Assembly (NCBI RefSeq): GCF_963082655.1
Contig: NC_081552.1
Coordinates: 4,239,648-4,303,647 of the forward strand
Source: Stomoxys calcitrans
Lineage: Eukaryota > Arthropoda > Insecta > Diptera > Muscidae
Direction of reading: 5' to 3'
DNA length: 64,000 bases
In this document: piece after piece, positions 1 through 12,393 of the stretch
Position numbering within the stretch: position 1 is the first letter of the stretch
How the letters are laid out: each line of letters begins with the position of its first letter
Translations under genes and position numbers: made by a program
Notes under the pieces: model-generated
The model's database searches: none
What the model was told of the DNA's origin: nothing
The model's input: the letters and a program-made list of their open reading frames with translations, nothing else

Positions 1-2739
1 GAAGTCTGTATGGAAGAGAGGAAAATCCCTATCCACATACAATGACCCAACAGGCACCCACCTATGCAAGAACAGATCCTCGCCAGATGTCACCTCAAGC
101 ACCAAGAGCTGAAGATAGGAGCCTTTACGAAAGGGAAGAACATCGCCATACCCCAAGCGTGAACCATCAAGCCCCAACCTATACCAGAGAGGATCCCCGA
201 ATGGTGACACCCCACACAAGAGTAGAAGTTCCCGAAGCTCGTCAAATGCTACCCATCTATACCGCAACTCGCACCCTATATCCTCAAGCGGACAGACGAG
301 AAGAAAGACCTGTTGATCCCAGAACTATAACTCCACCACCTCCAAGAAATTACCCAGAATCGCAACACATGCCACCACCTCCTCAGCATCGAAACGCTTT
401 GTCAACAGGCAATCGGGAAACCCATGTCATATCGGTGCCACGCCTGGGTTCGGTTCGTGGTTACAGGGAATTCAAGATAATCAGAAACAGACCCATCAGT
501 GCTTATCTGGGTCTCAAGTATGCCACCGTGAGACCCGGCATTGGACGATTCCAGGTAAGTGGCAATCATCTGCCTTCACTTTGGCGTTTCTTAGAGTCCC
601 TTTTACTTTGTAGAGTGCTTCTCCAGCCGGAATAAACCCTTATGGGGAAATTGATGCCACGTTTGAACCTTCAAATTGCCCACAATTTCCTGATTTATCC
701 TTAGTGGCCGAACGAGAGGCTCGTGGTGAAGATGTGGATGACTGCTTATCGTTGAACATCTATACACCAGCGGTAATGCGGGAGTTTCTTTTACTGCCTG
801 AATTCTTCTTTCTAAATTCCCCTTTTCTTTGCAGAGACCTGGATCCTATCCTGTTATGGTATTCGTCCATGGAGAGATGTTGTTCGATGGTAGCGCTGAA
901 GAGGGCCAGCCTGATTACTTCTTGGAACACGATGTTGTTTTGGTTACCGTAAATTATCGTTTGGCACCCTTTGGCTACCTATCCACGCTTACGGATGATA
1001 TGCCTGGCAATGTGGCCTTGTCCGATGTGCAAATGTCTTTGGAATGGCTACAGCAAAACATTCGCTACTTCAATGGCAACCCAGACCAAGTGACGCTATT
1101 CGGCCAGGCAGGCGGTGCCACCTTGGTTCATGCTCTAAGTTTGAGTGGTAAGGTAAGAAAGCGAGAAAGAGTAAACGCCGAAACAGAATGAGCCCGTTAG
1201 GCGTTGCGCTGAAAAATTCAATTCTACAAACCAAACCCACAAAAGCAACGCGTCATTCTGTGTTGCCATACGCGAGGAAGTGGAAAATTGTTTAACTTTT
1301 ACGCTCAACAACAAGCCCAACGCGCTCATTGTGTTTTGGTCTTAAGTCAGTTGGCAAACATGATTTCTTTATTTTCTCCCTAGGCCCAAGGTCTGTTCCA
1401 TAAACTAATTTTGCAATCAGGCACTGCCTTGAATCCCTATTTTTTGGATGAACAACCCACTGGTACTCTGCGCAGTTTTGCCCATTTCGCTCGCTGTCCT
1501 CCCAGCCGCAGCATCGAAGGTTTCGCCAGCTGCTTCGAGAGAATGAAAACCTCGGAACTTTTAAATTACTTCAAGAGATACTTTGTAAGTCTTTTGAAAT
1601 CTCGCAAAGGATATTGAGGGACCTCATGCTTTTGTTGTACCTTCCTTAGGAAAGCAATGAGCCCAAAGGTCTGGCTTTTGTCTGTGGCTTTAAATTGATT
1701 GTGGGCGATAAATTGGGCTATCTACCCCAACATCCTGCCTCTATGGTGGCCAATAATACCTATCCCACCATAGTCGGTGTTGCCAAAGATGCTGGTGCTT
1801 TCATAATGACCCGATTCTATGACCAACTGGTCGAATTACGTTCCCGTAACATTTCCGACTACATTAATGTGGTGCTGAAGCATACCTCGCAACAACGGCA
1901 TTACCAACTGTGGAAGAATTGGGCCTTGACTCACATCTTCACTCCGGAAGATGTGCGTAACCCCACTATCCAAGGATTAGTGCAGAAGCTATTGGAGGTG
2001 GGAACTGCTTTATCGTTGTGTCTATTCCTTTCTTAACTCTCTTTTTGGTTACACCTTCCAGTTGGTCAATTTGATTTTGTACAGGGCTCCTGTGGTGGAC
2101 AGTTTCCGTTACACTTCCAAAAACTTTTCCACTTATCTTTATTGCTTCGATTATCGTGGCCAACACCATCGATTTGGACATTTGCGAAATCCATTGCCCT
2201 TTGAGATCGATGCCACTCTGAGCGATGACAACATTTATCTCTTCCCCTATCCTGAGGAAGTCAGCCGTTTGAATCCCATGGACAAAAATGTGGCCAACTC
2301 CATGGTTCGAATGTGGGTCAGCTTTGCCCAGTATGGCATGCCAGCATATAACCAAAGCATATGGCCCAATGTTAGCACAGAATTCGGACCCTTCTTGCGA
2401 TTCACTAACACGAGGGCAGGCAATTTGGAATTGGATTACCACTTTGGCGATGGTATACCGGTGCCAAATCTCTATCCTGAATATTTCACAACAACCACCA
2501 CTACGACAACGACGACTTCAACAACATCAACATCAACCACCACCACAACGACGCCAAGGCCCTATCCCTCATACAATTATCAGCAAAGATCGCAACATCC
2601 CAACTACCAGCAATACCCCCATCACTATTACCCCAATAGGTATGGGAACCCAGAGCAAACACCATCTCAGCCGGGACAAACGAACACAAATCCACGCTAT
2701 TCACAATACTCCATGCGACACCAGAGGCGATTGCTTTAG
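1..2739 (+). CDS. Glutactin-like catalytically dead carboxylesterase-family protein, 5' partial
   Basis: Six exons are visible: 3-554 (open to the window edge), 614-772, 835-1152, 1384-1584, 1650-1997 and 2062-2739. All junctions are GT-AG and phase 0. The visible product is about 751 residues. It starts with a Pro/Thr/Arg-rich region with an imperfect repeat (QAPTYARTDPRQ, QAPTYTREDPRM), then a type-B carboxylesterase domain (EDVDDCLSLNIYTP, NYRLAPFGYLS), then a Thr-rich run and a Tyr/Pro/Gln-rich tail. The nucleophile elbow reads FGQAGGA, so Ser is replaced by Ala. The acid motif reads GVAKDAGAF (Glu to Ala), the His position is Leu (ATLSDDNIYLF), and the oxyanion HGG is HGE. It should therefore lack esterase activity; by family it is probably an extracellular adhesion or matrix protein like glutactin. 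The true start and any signal peptide lie upstream of the window. The donor at 1998 (GTGGGA) is weak but matches the paralogues' intron position. Confidence 0.86.
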
Positions 2740-2817
2740 AAAAACGAAAACTTAGACCATAGCATATGTAGGCCTATTGTGTCCGATAACTTAGATGCAT
2801 GTAGATGTATGTAGAAA

Positions 2818-2842
2818 AATTAAATGTTCTGTTCTCAATAAA
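2818..2842 (+). promoter_or_regulatory. Candidate polyadenylation signals of the first esterase-like gene
   Basis: ATTAAA at 2818-2823 and AATAAA at 2837-2842 lie about 80-100 nt after the stop codon at 2739, just before a GT-rich stretch (2851-2880) that could act as the downstream element. Cleavage is not proven. Confidence 0.5.
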
Positions 2843-3174
2843 TGTGAGAGCGTGTGTGTGTGTGTATGTGTGTGTATGTCTTATCAGCACGACCTACATA
2901 ATCAGTTGTGGGATGATAGTGGGAATAATCCATTCTTTCCTTATATTTCAGAGTTCAGAAACCTGCATTTACAATATTTCTAAAATATGATTAATCAAAC
3001 TTGCACTTTCATTTTGCTACGAAAATGTTCATATGCCGGTATTGGCCGAGATTGGAAGAGATTAAAACCAAGACGTTCATTGAATTTGCGGCATAGCCGA
3101 CACCCTGTTGTAAACTAAATGCAAGAATATTATAAAAGACACAACCACTGGCTTAGCTAGACATTTTCCCAGCA
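2843..3174. other. Intergenic spacer after the first esterase-like gene
   Basis: It contains a short GT microsatellite (about 2851-2880) and otherwise nothing I recognise before the R1 repeat begins. Confidence 0.5.
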
Positions 3175-4655
3175 GAGGCAAAGACCTAACTAAGACAAGT
3201 TAAGTTCGGCCGGGCCGAACTTTGGATACCCACCACCTCGGGTATATATGTAAACCACCTTTCATCGAAATCCGGTGAAAATTGCATACCTTTTGTCCCA
3301 TAGCAGTTATATCGAAATATATCTAAAAGTAAACCGATCTGAACTATATACAACACGGATGTCTACAAACCTAACATAAGTCACTCTGTCAAAGTTCAGT
3401 GAAATCGGATTTTAAATGTGCCTTTTTTGGGGTCAAGACTTTAAATCGAGATATCGGTCTATATGGCAGCTATATCCAAATCTGGACCGATCTGTGCCAT
3501 ATTACAGAAGTATGTCAAGGGGCTTAACTTGACCCACCGTCTCAAATTTCGGCGACATCGGTCATTAAATGCGTCTTTTATGGGCCCAAATCCTTAAATC
3601 GAGATATAGGTCTATATGGCAGCTATATCCAAATCTGGACCGATCAGGGCCAAATTGAAGAAATATGTCAAAGGGCCTAAAACAACTCATTGTCCCAAAT
3701 TTAAGCAAAATCGGATAACAAATGTGGCTTTTATGGGCCTAAGACCCTAAATCGAAGGATCGGTCTATATGGCAGCTATATCCAAATCTGGACCGATCTG
3801 GGCCAAATTGAAGAAGGATGTCGAAGGGACTAACGCTATTCACTGTCCCGAATTTCATCAAAATCGGGTAATAAGTGTGGCTTTTATGGGCCTAAGACCC
3901 TAAATCGGCGGATCGGTCTATATGGCAGCTATATCCAAATCTGGACCGATCTAGGCCAAATTGATGAAGGATGTCAAAGGGCCTAACACAACTCACTGAT
4001 CTAAATTTCAGCAAAATCGGATAATAAATGTGGCTTTTATCGGCCTTAGACCCTTAATCGCAGGATCGGTCTATATGACAGCTATATCCAAATCTGAACC
4101 AATCTAGACCAAATCGATGAAGGATGTCAAAGAGCCTAACACAACTCACTGTCTTAAATTCCAGCAAAATCGGATAATAAATGTGGCTTTTATGGGTCTA
4201 AGACCCTTAATCTGAGGATCGGTCTATATGGCAGCTATATCCAAATCTGGACCGATCTGGGCAAAATTAACAAAGGACGTTCGGGACCCTAACATAACTC
4301 TCTGTCCCAAGTTTCACCAAAATCGGATTATAAATGTGGTTTTTATGGGCCTAAGACCCTAAATAGGCCGATTGGTCTATAGGTCTATATGGGGGCTATA
4401 TCAAGATATAGCCCGTTATAGCCCATCTTCGAACTTAACCTGCTTATGGTCAAAAAATACTCTGTGCAAAATTTCAGCTCAATATCTCTATTTTTGAAGA
4501 CTGTAGCGTGATTTCAACAGACAGGCGGACGGACATGTCTAGATCGTCTTAGATTTTTACGCTGTCTTAGGGTCGGAAATGGATACTTCGATGTGTTGCA
4601 AACGGAATGACAAAATGAATATACCCCCATCCTTCGGTGGTGGGTATAAAAAAAT
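3175..4655. repeat. R1 satellite-cored dispersed element, complete copy (subfamily 1)
   Basis: One end is a near-palindrome built on TTCGGCCGGGCCGAA, followed by a CCACCACC box. The other end is GGTGGTGGGTATAAAA. Between them lies a head-to-tail array of roughly 153-bp monomers, each carrying the core GGTCTATATGGCAGCTATATCC-like motif (for example near 3461, 3615, 3769, 3919, 4074 and 4226). A border module with a TCCGTCCGTC-type box follows. The same borders recur at 18530-19362, 19365-21366, 25508-28297 and 28615-29945. It carries no coding potential and its class is not established. The dispersed copies with fixed borders show it moves as a unit. Confidence 0.85.
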
Positions 4656-4892
4656 GTTTTTTTTTATAACTTCCACCATAGGATGGGGGTATACTAATTA
4701 CGGCATTCCATTTGTTACTCATCGTAATATTGATCTCGATAAAGCCATGTCCGTCCGTCTGTCTGTGGAAAGCACGCTAACTTTCGAAGGAATAAAACTA
4801 GGCGGTTGAGATTGTAAATGAGCTATATCGGTCCATGTTGCGATATAGCTTACTTATCCGATTTGTCTGGAATTTGGCATAATGTGTTTTAT
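4656..4892. repeat. R1 border fragment (subfamily 2), truncated
   Basis: It starts with the CCACCATAGGATGGGGGTATAC-like border and the GTCCGTCCGTCTGTCTGT box, and is cut at about 4890 where a tRNA-derived SINE begins. Confidence 0.75.
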
Positions 4893-5046
4893 TAGGCCAC
4901 CGTAGCGCAGAGGTTAGCAAGTCCGCCAATGATGCTGCACGCCTGGGTTCGAATCCTGGCGTGAACACCAGAAAATTGTTCTGCGGTGGTTATCCCCTCC
5001 CAAAGCTGGCGACATTTGTGACGAACTATTCCATTTGAGACAATTA
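4893..5046 (+). mobile_element. tRNA-derived SINE, truncated
   Basis: It has a Pol III internal promoter. The A box is TAGCGCAGAGGTTAGCA at 4903-4919 and the B box is a perfect GGTTCGAATCC at 4946-4956. A non-tRNA body follows. It cannot be a functional tRNA because no cloverleaf closes around it. A second copy is on the minus strand at about 17260-17346. It sits exactly between two R1 fragments. Confidence 0.8.
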
Positions 5047-5330
5047 AAAGCGTGCTAAGTTCGGCCGCGCCGAATGTTGGGAACCCACCACCATGGATTC
5101 TGCTCAAAAATTTATACAAACTTAATTGAGTTGAAGGGCATAATTTAATTCTATTGTACATAACAAACTTCTGTCAAACCAGCAAACAATAAAACTTCTA
5201 CGAACCGAACAAGGATGATCGGGAGATCGGTTTATATGGGAGCTATATAGGGTTATAGACTGATTTTTGAATCGTAACAGAACATCGCATGCAAAATCGG
5301 ACATAAAAGGCGCCTTGTGGCAATATGTGG
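5047..5330. repeat. R1 fragment
   Basis: It carries the R1 end (TTCGGCCGCGCCGAA) at about 5061-5075 and part of one or two monomers, then grades into R2 sequence. Confidence 0.7.
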
Positions 5331-5715
5331 CTCAAATGAAAGGTTTTGGGAGTAGGGCACGAATCTGATATCAATATTCGGTAAAATGTGTATAGGGCGG
5401 CAACTCACCCAAAGCACCCCGCAAAGAGTGCGCATCTACCAACCATGGTAATATGGGGCTCAATTAAAAGGTATTTTAGAGTAGAATACGAATCTGATAA
5501 ATATTTTCAGGGCCAAGTCACCGAGTGGCCTCCTCAAACTCCATATATGGGCTAAGTGTCTGGGGCACCACCCCACCCCCAAATCACCCCTTAATCGAAC
5601 ATACATATTTACTTACCATGATTAAAATTGATACTCACTTTCGGGACCAAGTTTCTGGGGGTCAACACCACCCCCTAACCCACAAACCACCAACCTGGCG
5701 GCCTTCCCACTCCCC
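5331..5715. repeat. R2 satellite-cored element fragment
   Basis: It contains roughly 100-130-bp units of the type 'CTCAAATGAAAGGTATTT ... GAATCTGATATC ... GGGGGACCACCCC', as in the larger R2 copies at 6560-8185, 30600-32110 and 33800-34905. Confidence 0.7.
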
Positions 5716-6560
5716 CATAGACCGATCCGCCGATTTTAGGTCTTAGGCCCATAAGAGCCACATTTATTGTCCGATTTTGATGAAACAGTGACAGGACAAT
5801 GAGTTGCGTTAGCCCTCATGATTGTTCCAGTTTTGGATCTAGTTGCCATATAGACCGATCTCTCGAAGAAAAGGTGCATTTATTGTCCGATTTTGCCAAA
5901 ATTTGGTATAGTAACCCTTCTTTAATTTGACTCAGATCGGTCCAACTTTGGATATAGCTGCCATATAGACCCATCTCTCGATTTAAGGTTTTGGGCCCAT
6001 ACAAGGCGCATTTACTATCCGATGTCACCGAAATTTGGTACAGTGAGTTGTGTTAGACTCTTCGACATCTTTCTGCAATTTGGCCCAGATCGCTCCAGAT
6101 TTGGATATAGCTGCCATACAGTCCGATCTCTCGATTAAAGGTCTTGGGCCCATAAAAGACGTATTTACCGTCCGATGTCGCCGTTATTTGGGACAGTAAG
6201 TTGGGTTGGGGCCTTCGGCATCTTGCTTAAATTTGGCCCCGATTGGTCCAGATTTAAATATGGCTGCTGTAGACCGATCTCTCGATTTAAAGTCTAGGCC
6301 CCGTAAAAAGTCCATTTATATCCGATTTCGCTGAAATTTGACACAGTGACTTATGTTAGGCTTTTCGACATCCGTGTGGTCTATGGTTCACATCGGTCTA
6401 TGTTTGGATATAGCTGCCAAAAAATTAATATTTTGTTCCACAAAATTTAACAATGACTTGTACTTATTAGACCAAATCGGAACATTTTTCAATATAGCTG
6501 CAATGGGGGCATAAATTATGCGTTTTTCACCGGATTATGACGAAAGGTGGTTTACCCCCT
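5716..6560. repeat. R1 monomer array, inverted relative to 3175-4655
   Basis: Five or so monomers with the core GGATATAGCTGCCATATAGA are present in the opposite orientation to the upstream copy. It ends near 6560 in the 'TTTTTCACCGGATTATGACG' end module also seen at 21290 and 15510. Confidence 0.8.
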
Positions 6561-8185
6561 TACCCTACTTCTTAGAAACGCCAGATCTCGGAGATGGGTA
6601 GTGCGATTTAAGCGAAATTTTGTGTGCTCTCATATAGTACCCTAAAAATAAAAGTTTGGTATCCAAATTTCGGATGGGGTACATAGGGGGGCTGCCCCAA
6701 ACTAAAACCTACCAAACATATATTTAGACCAATCACCACAATATGGGACTCAAATGAAAGATATTTAGGATAAAAAAAAAGTATCTGATATCCAATTGTC
6801 GATTTGCAGACTATGGAAATATGGTGCTCAAATTAATGGTATGTGGGAGTAGACCACGTATCTGATATCAACATTTGGGGCCAACTGTCTAGCGGACGTC
6901 CCACCACCATAGCAACCCCCAAATGGGACGTATTTGCTCACCAAGACAATTTGGGTCTTAGAGAGAGTGGAACCAAATATTCATAGTTTTTTGGGGCAAT
7001 ACCCCAAACCGGACATTTTTGCAAAAAGGAGTTTAAATGAGATTAGAAAACTAATTTGATATCCAATTTTTAGGGCAATGGCAATATGGGGTTCAAATAA
7101 ATGATATATAGGTTGCCCAAAAAGTAATTGCGGATTTTTTAAAAGAAAGTAGATGCATTTTTAATAAAACTTAGAATGAACTTTAATCAAATATACTTTT
7201 TTTACACTTTTTTTCTAAATCAGGCTAAAAGTAACAGTTGATAACTGACAGAAGAAAGAATGCAATTACAGAGTCACAAGCTGTGAAAAAATTTGTCAAC
7301 GCCGACTATATGAAAAATCCGCAATTACTTTTAGGGCAACCCAATAGATATATGACAATAGAGCACGTTGTTGATATATTTTCAGGGCTTAGTGTTTGGG
7401 GGACCACCCCAATCCCCAAAATACCCCTAAATCGGGCATATTTACCGACCATGTCAATGTGGAGGTTAAATGAAAGGTTTAGGGGGGTAGAGCAAGAATT
7501 GATACCTATTTTCGGGACCATTTTTCTGGGGGTCTACCCCTTTCCCCAAATATCTCACAAAGAGCAATTTTTTTACTGACCATCGCAATATGGGGCACAA
7601 ATAAAGGTGTTTGAGAATAGAATACGAATTTGATATCCAAATGTAGGACCATGTATTTAGGGCATCACCCCTTTCTCAAAACACCCCCAAAGGGAAAAAA
7701 ATTTTCGACCATGCCAATATGTGGCTCAAATGAAAGGTATTTGAGATTAGAAAACGAATTTGATAACCTATTTTGGGGCCACGTGTTTGGGGGACGCCTC
7801 ATCCTGTAAACTGCTCTTAAGCCAATGGCAATGTGGGGTTTAAATAAATGGTATTTGAGAGAAGAGCACGATGCTGGTATGTTTTCAGGGCCAAGTATCT
7901 GCGGGACCACCTCTCCCCCGAAAACACCAATAAATCAGACATCATGGGAATATCGGGCTGAAATGAAGTATTTTAAGAATGGAGTTCACCTTACGTCCAA
8001 ACTTAAATTCGTAGTCCAATAAAGATCATATGGGATTCAGATAAAGGCACTTATATAGTTAAACTCTTAATAAAGCATGGTATTACACTAAAAGCTCCTT
8101 AATTGTCGAAAATAAATATTCCTAGGAAACTTTTGTTCCACATAAAGTAAAAGAAGGCGCAGCAAAGCGGGCCCGGGTCAGCTAG
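6561..8185 (+). mobile_element. R2 element with Helitron-like 3' end
   Basis: It contains tandem R2 units (about 6730-8040) and ends at about 8150-8182 in a GC-rich palindromic block (GCGGGCCCGGGTCAGCTAG followed by T). A CTAG end followed by T fits the CTRR-T rule for Helitrons, and a central tandem array fits DINE-1-like non-autonomous Helitrons; this classification is inference. A mariner-type MITE is inserted at 7111-7344. The same GC-rich end appears inverted at about 30600 and 32090. Confidence 0.6.
7109..7346. mobile_element. Mariner-type MITE, copy 1
   Basis: The terminal inverted repeat GGTTGCCCAAAAAGTAATTG begins at 7111 and its inverse ends at about 7344, flanked by TA. The TIR resembles mariners of the Hsmar1/cecropia type (GGTTGNNNAAAAGTAATTGCGG). 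The interior is a 235-bp palindrome-like body with no transposase. Confidence 0.88.
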
Positions 8186-8479
8186 TATTTTATATAATAA
8201 CACTTTTTTAAAACAATAATTGACATTTTGCTTTGAGATAACTAAAACTATAATTTGCATTTTTGTCGCCTCAGTGCTGTGCAGTGGACTTACAAAATGA
8301 AATTTATGTGCCCAGCTAAATCGTTTATCGTGTTATGGAAATGCATGATTTTCTCTCTCTTCCTCTCACCGGCAGAACGATAAAAACTGGGGAAATCATA
8401 CAGCAAACAGAAAATATTCTAAGCAATCCAACGGAGCTAATACATTAAAGTTTATTGTATACAACAACAGCGTCTACTA
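8186..8479. other. Unannotated spacer between R2 and MITE copy 2
   Basis: No gene, tRNA or recognised repeat was seen here. Confidence 0.4.
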
Positions 8480-8718
8480 TTGGGTTGCCCAAAAAGTAAT
8501 TGCGTATTTTTTAAAAGAAAGTAAATGCATTTTTAATAAAACTTAGAATGAACTTTAATCAAATATACTTTTTTTACACTTTCTTTCTAAAGCAAGCTAA
8601 AAGTAACAGCTGATAACTGACGAAGAAGAAAGAATGCAATTACAGAGTCACAAGCTGTGAAAAAATTTGTCAACGCCGGCTATATGAAAAATCCGCAATT
8701 ACTTTTTGGGCAACCCAA
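8480..8718. mobile_element. Mariner-type MITE, copy 2
   Basis: This is a complete 239-bp copy beginning TTGGGTTGCCC and ending GGGCAACCCAA, with TA target duplications at 8478-8479 and 8719-8720. Confidence 0.92.
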
Positions 8719-9218
8719 TACAAGCAATAATTTCGAATTTCTTTCTTTTTTTGTTGTCCAACCTAATAGAGAATCACTTTCATTGATCTTTCACTTTTCA
8801 AAATAGCTTAATCGTTTATCCAATTATCGAAATTGGCTCTCTTTCTCGAAATCGCATGCGGAAACGGCTGCCTTATGATTTATGAAAATATGAAATGTAT
8901 GCTCCAAATGAGATCTAAATCTCTCACTTACCATATTTTTCGCATAAATGCCTGCCAGCGTTTTAGCCAAATGACTTTATGCTCTACTTTCAAATGGGAT
9001 CATCAATTTGAAAGAACATTAGCATTTCAATAGGGACCAGTAACATCGCCTTTGTGCTAAAACTTCTTTGGTAGTATTCTTAAAAATATTTGCCACTGAT
9101 TAAAGACTCAAGACAGCATATGCTGCAGCTATTCAAAGGGTTGCCAGAAAAAGAAATATTTTTTTTTTGTTATATTGCAAAAACGACTAGAATACATTTC
9201 ATAAAATCTAAATTTCTA

Positions 9219-9738
9219 CACTCATAGAAAAAAAGTTTGCTGAAAATACACTGCCTGCTGAATTTTAGTGGTTAATTTTGATGCTATTATAGCAGTATTT
9301 CTGCTATTACAGCAGTAGTTCTGCAATTTCAGAGCAGCAGTCTAACTGCTGTACAGTCGGTTGTTTGCTGAAAATGACTACACAAAATTACTTCTAAAAA
9401 CATAAGGCCATGCCAGTCATATGCACATTGGTAGAGCAATAACAAAAAATGAGAGCTAGCTCGGTCACATTTCGAAATGTATACCAATGGATGGATCAGG
9501 TGGCTTCTTTACAGTAATATTCCACAAATAAAAATCACCTCTTGCAACAAAATTTGTAAAGACATGGGTAATAAAAACAAGCAACAGGCAAACATAAAAA
9601 AATAACATAAACATTTTTATCAGCAGATTTTTGTACTTAAGTTTGCTGATTTAGCTGACCAAAATGTAATGTCTGCTTACCCATTTTCAGCAGACAAAAA
9701 AACTGCTGTTTTGGCAAATCAACAAATTTGGTTGAGTG
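9219..9738. mobile_element. Candidate MITE with CACTCA ends
   Basis: The left end starts CACTCATAGAAAAAAAGTTTGC and the right end finishes with the inverse of CACTCAACCAAATTTGTTGA. The ends are degenerate inverted repeats, and the interior is rich in GCTGAAAA/CAGCAG motifs in both orientations. No clear target duplication was found, so superfamily assignment is not possible. Confidence 0.45.
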
Positions 9739-10069
9739 CAGACAAAAAAAATGTCTCTTATTTTTCATGAAACATTTGTTTTATAAGCAATTTAGGATCC
9801 AAATATCCAAATCTTTTGTTTTCTTGAAAAAAATGTTCAGACAGTTCTGTTATAGAACATTTCGTCAACATTGAGGTTAGCTTATTTTTCCAACATTTTG
9901 TATAGATTCAAAACCTCTTTAAACGCAATAGCTATGGAAGATCACCCTTCAATATTTCCTACAAGTGCCTACAATTTAGGATTTTTGAAAAAAATTTTAT
10001 AATTTCAACAGAATATTGTCCAACCTATTCGTAAATAAGAAAAAAATAAAAAAAAAACTCACACCAATC
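9739..10069. other. 3' flank of the second esterase-like gene
   Basis: AT-rich, with no canonical AATAAA in minus-strand orientation directly after the stop codon. Nothing else was recognised. Confidence 0.4.
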
Positions 10070-12393
10070 TCAGTGACGATAAATTACTTTATTTCTACTA
10101 GGACGCCTCCTTACCATACTATTTTTACTTAATGGCTTGCCAATTTGAAGCTGTGATTTCTTGGCTCTCTTATTGTCAGCTTTGGCTTGTAGCCGATTTG
10201 TGGTGAACCTTCTACGGGGATTTAATTTAAATAATCGTCTCGTGTGTTTCTTGGAATTATTTCGTCGCAAATAGTACACTTCCCGCACCAGACTGTAGCC
10301 TTGTTCCTCATCCAGAATGGTGGCAGAAAACTCTTTGAAATAATTGCCGGCTATGGTTAAGGTTTCATCTAACTTTGCATAGGGCCCATACAATGTGGTC
10401 ATGGGAGGCCAATAACCACTACGGTGGCTGCCAAAGGGATGGCCATTGATAACGAATGAGCTCCAGAGATCAACCATACGCTTGGCCATGGCCTCATCGG
10501 GGGGACTTAGTTTTTTCACATGATCCGGATAGGGAAAGAGATACAACGCCTCATCTGTCAAGGATACTCCGCCCTTGAAAGGGCTCTGCATATTGTGCTC
10601 CTCATCCATATCACGATAGCGATTAAATTCCCCCGCATAGTCAAAGGAATAAAGGAATGTGTTTTCCGGCACATGTTTGTTGTTCATATTCAAAGCCAAT
10701 AAAACGGGCAATTTATGTATAAGAGTGCCGGCCACCTAAAAATGGCGAGGACAATTGAAAATTTTGGAAAATTTTTGGATTTTACAGTATTGGTTGCTTT
10801 CGCGTTGTTCTTACGTCGATTAGTCGTGGTATGAGTGTTGCAAATGTTCCATTTTCCATAAGCCTTCTATTGAAGAAGTCATGCGTAATGAAACTGGTAA
10901 GAAGCATAGTTTTGTCCGTGCCCACAGCTTGGCGTATCACATGGTCTATGTAGTCGAAACTATTGTAGGTGTCATCCGGTATGTTACCCTCAAAATCATT
11001 TTCGACAATTTCTGCAATTTAACACTTTTGTAGTTGCAAGATCTTGAAAATATCTCTCTTACCATTTATTGTCTTAGATCCGGCATTTTTCGGGCACCCT
11101 CCCATAGCAGGATAGGAATAATTGGACTTTAACATCAAATCGTAGGGATGTTCGGGCAGCACGCCACTAGGTCCGCCGATGGTGAATTGTATGCCACCTG
11201 TATAGCCCACACCTAATTCCGATTTTTCAATCTGGATGCCATGAAAAATATTTCAAATTGAACAAAATAATTGTTGTAAAAAAGCAATTCACACCATAAA
11301 CACCCTTCTCGAACCGCCTCACAGGTTGCCTAGAGATGACGCCTGACAGAAGTGTCGGCAATTGGAAAACTTATACTTACACCATGTTCCATAAAAGCTT
11401 CCAAAAGCTCCAAGGGTGCCATATCCATGAGACATCTGTTTAGATCACCCACCGTTGTAAGATTACAATCTGCCTTTTCGGCTATTTCTTGGGCAAATTT
11501 TCTGGGATTTTCCTCCAAAAATATGGGCATAAGTGCCGATCCTGAATGATATATGACCTGATGGAATAGACCCTTTTCCACCTGGAAAAAAAAAGTGGAA
11601 AGTTCTTTCTTCATAACTGCCATATTGACACAGATTCATTCCTTTTACCTTTGGCGACAATGTTAAGAGATGCGCTATGGCAGCCCCTCCCACCTGACCA
11701 GCTACAGTCACCTTATTAGGATCACCACCAAAGTATTTAATAAAATATTTTATGTACTGCAAAGCCAGAAAGATGTCCAAGACACCAGCATTGCCGGGAA
11801 TTTCATCCGTTTTGGTGGACAAAAATCCAAAGGGGCCCAGACGATATTGTGGCACCACCAACACAATATCCTTTTCCAGAAGATAGTCGGGGGGAGCTTC
11901 GGAATTGCTGCCCTCAAAGAAATATTCACCATGTAGATAAACTAAAACAGGATAACTGCCATTTAGGCCAGGGGTGGTTATGGTCATTGTCAGGCAGTCC
12001 TCAATGTCCATAATCTCATCCAGTTTTTGCAAGGACTCCATGGCCACAATGGAAGGACATCCAATTTTAGCTGCTGTAGCATCCATTACATCTTCCCAAG
12101 GCTCCACAGGACGGGGGGCCTAAAATTGAAAAGTTTACAAAGAACTGCCCCAGAGCACATGCTTGCATGCAGCATACCTTAAATCTATGAACTCCGGATG
12201 GTGATTCCCCATACTTGACGTCCACAAATTGCAAAACTTCTCTCCTACTCCAGGCAGTCTCCAATATCTTGCCTTGTACTGTTCCCAAATTTGGCAACTC
12301 GACAATGGTATCCTTCTCCTCGTCATAGGCCTGAGTGGAATCGAGCGAGGCCAACAGCGCCATTAGCGCAACCACCTTCAGTGTGTGGAACAT
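10070..12393 (-). CDS. Glutactin-like catalytically dead carboxylesterase-family protein, basic tail
   Basis: Six exons in transcript order: 12393-12178, 12119-11649, 11581-11381, 11231-11063, 11011-10815 and 10735-10070 (stop included). All are GT-AG and the reading frame is continuous over 639 residues. The start (MFHTLKVVALMALLASLDSTQAY) gives a clean signal peptide of about 22 residues. The esterase fold is recognisable (DIEDCLTMTITTP, QYRLGPFGFLST, GLFHQVIYHSGSAL). The nucleophile elbow is AGQVGGA, so Ser becomes Val at about residue 215. The acid motif is CPKNAGS (Glu to Ala) and the His position is Leu (GVSLTDEALYLF). The last 60 residues are strongly basic (RRLFKLNPRRRFTTNR and onward). 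The gene is predicted to be secreted and inactive as an esterase. It shares exon sizes 201 and 197 with its neighbours, which supports tandem duplication. Confidence 0.92.

Noticed and set aside
3175..4655. CRISPR-like regular repeats
   Set aside because: The period is about 153 bp, the whole monomer is conserved rather than short repeats with unique spacers, and the genome is eukaryotic.
4893..4975. Possible tRNA gene
   Set aside because: A and B boxes are present but no acceptor stem closes, and a second dispersed copy exists. It is a SINE.
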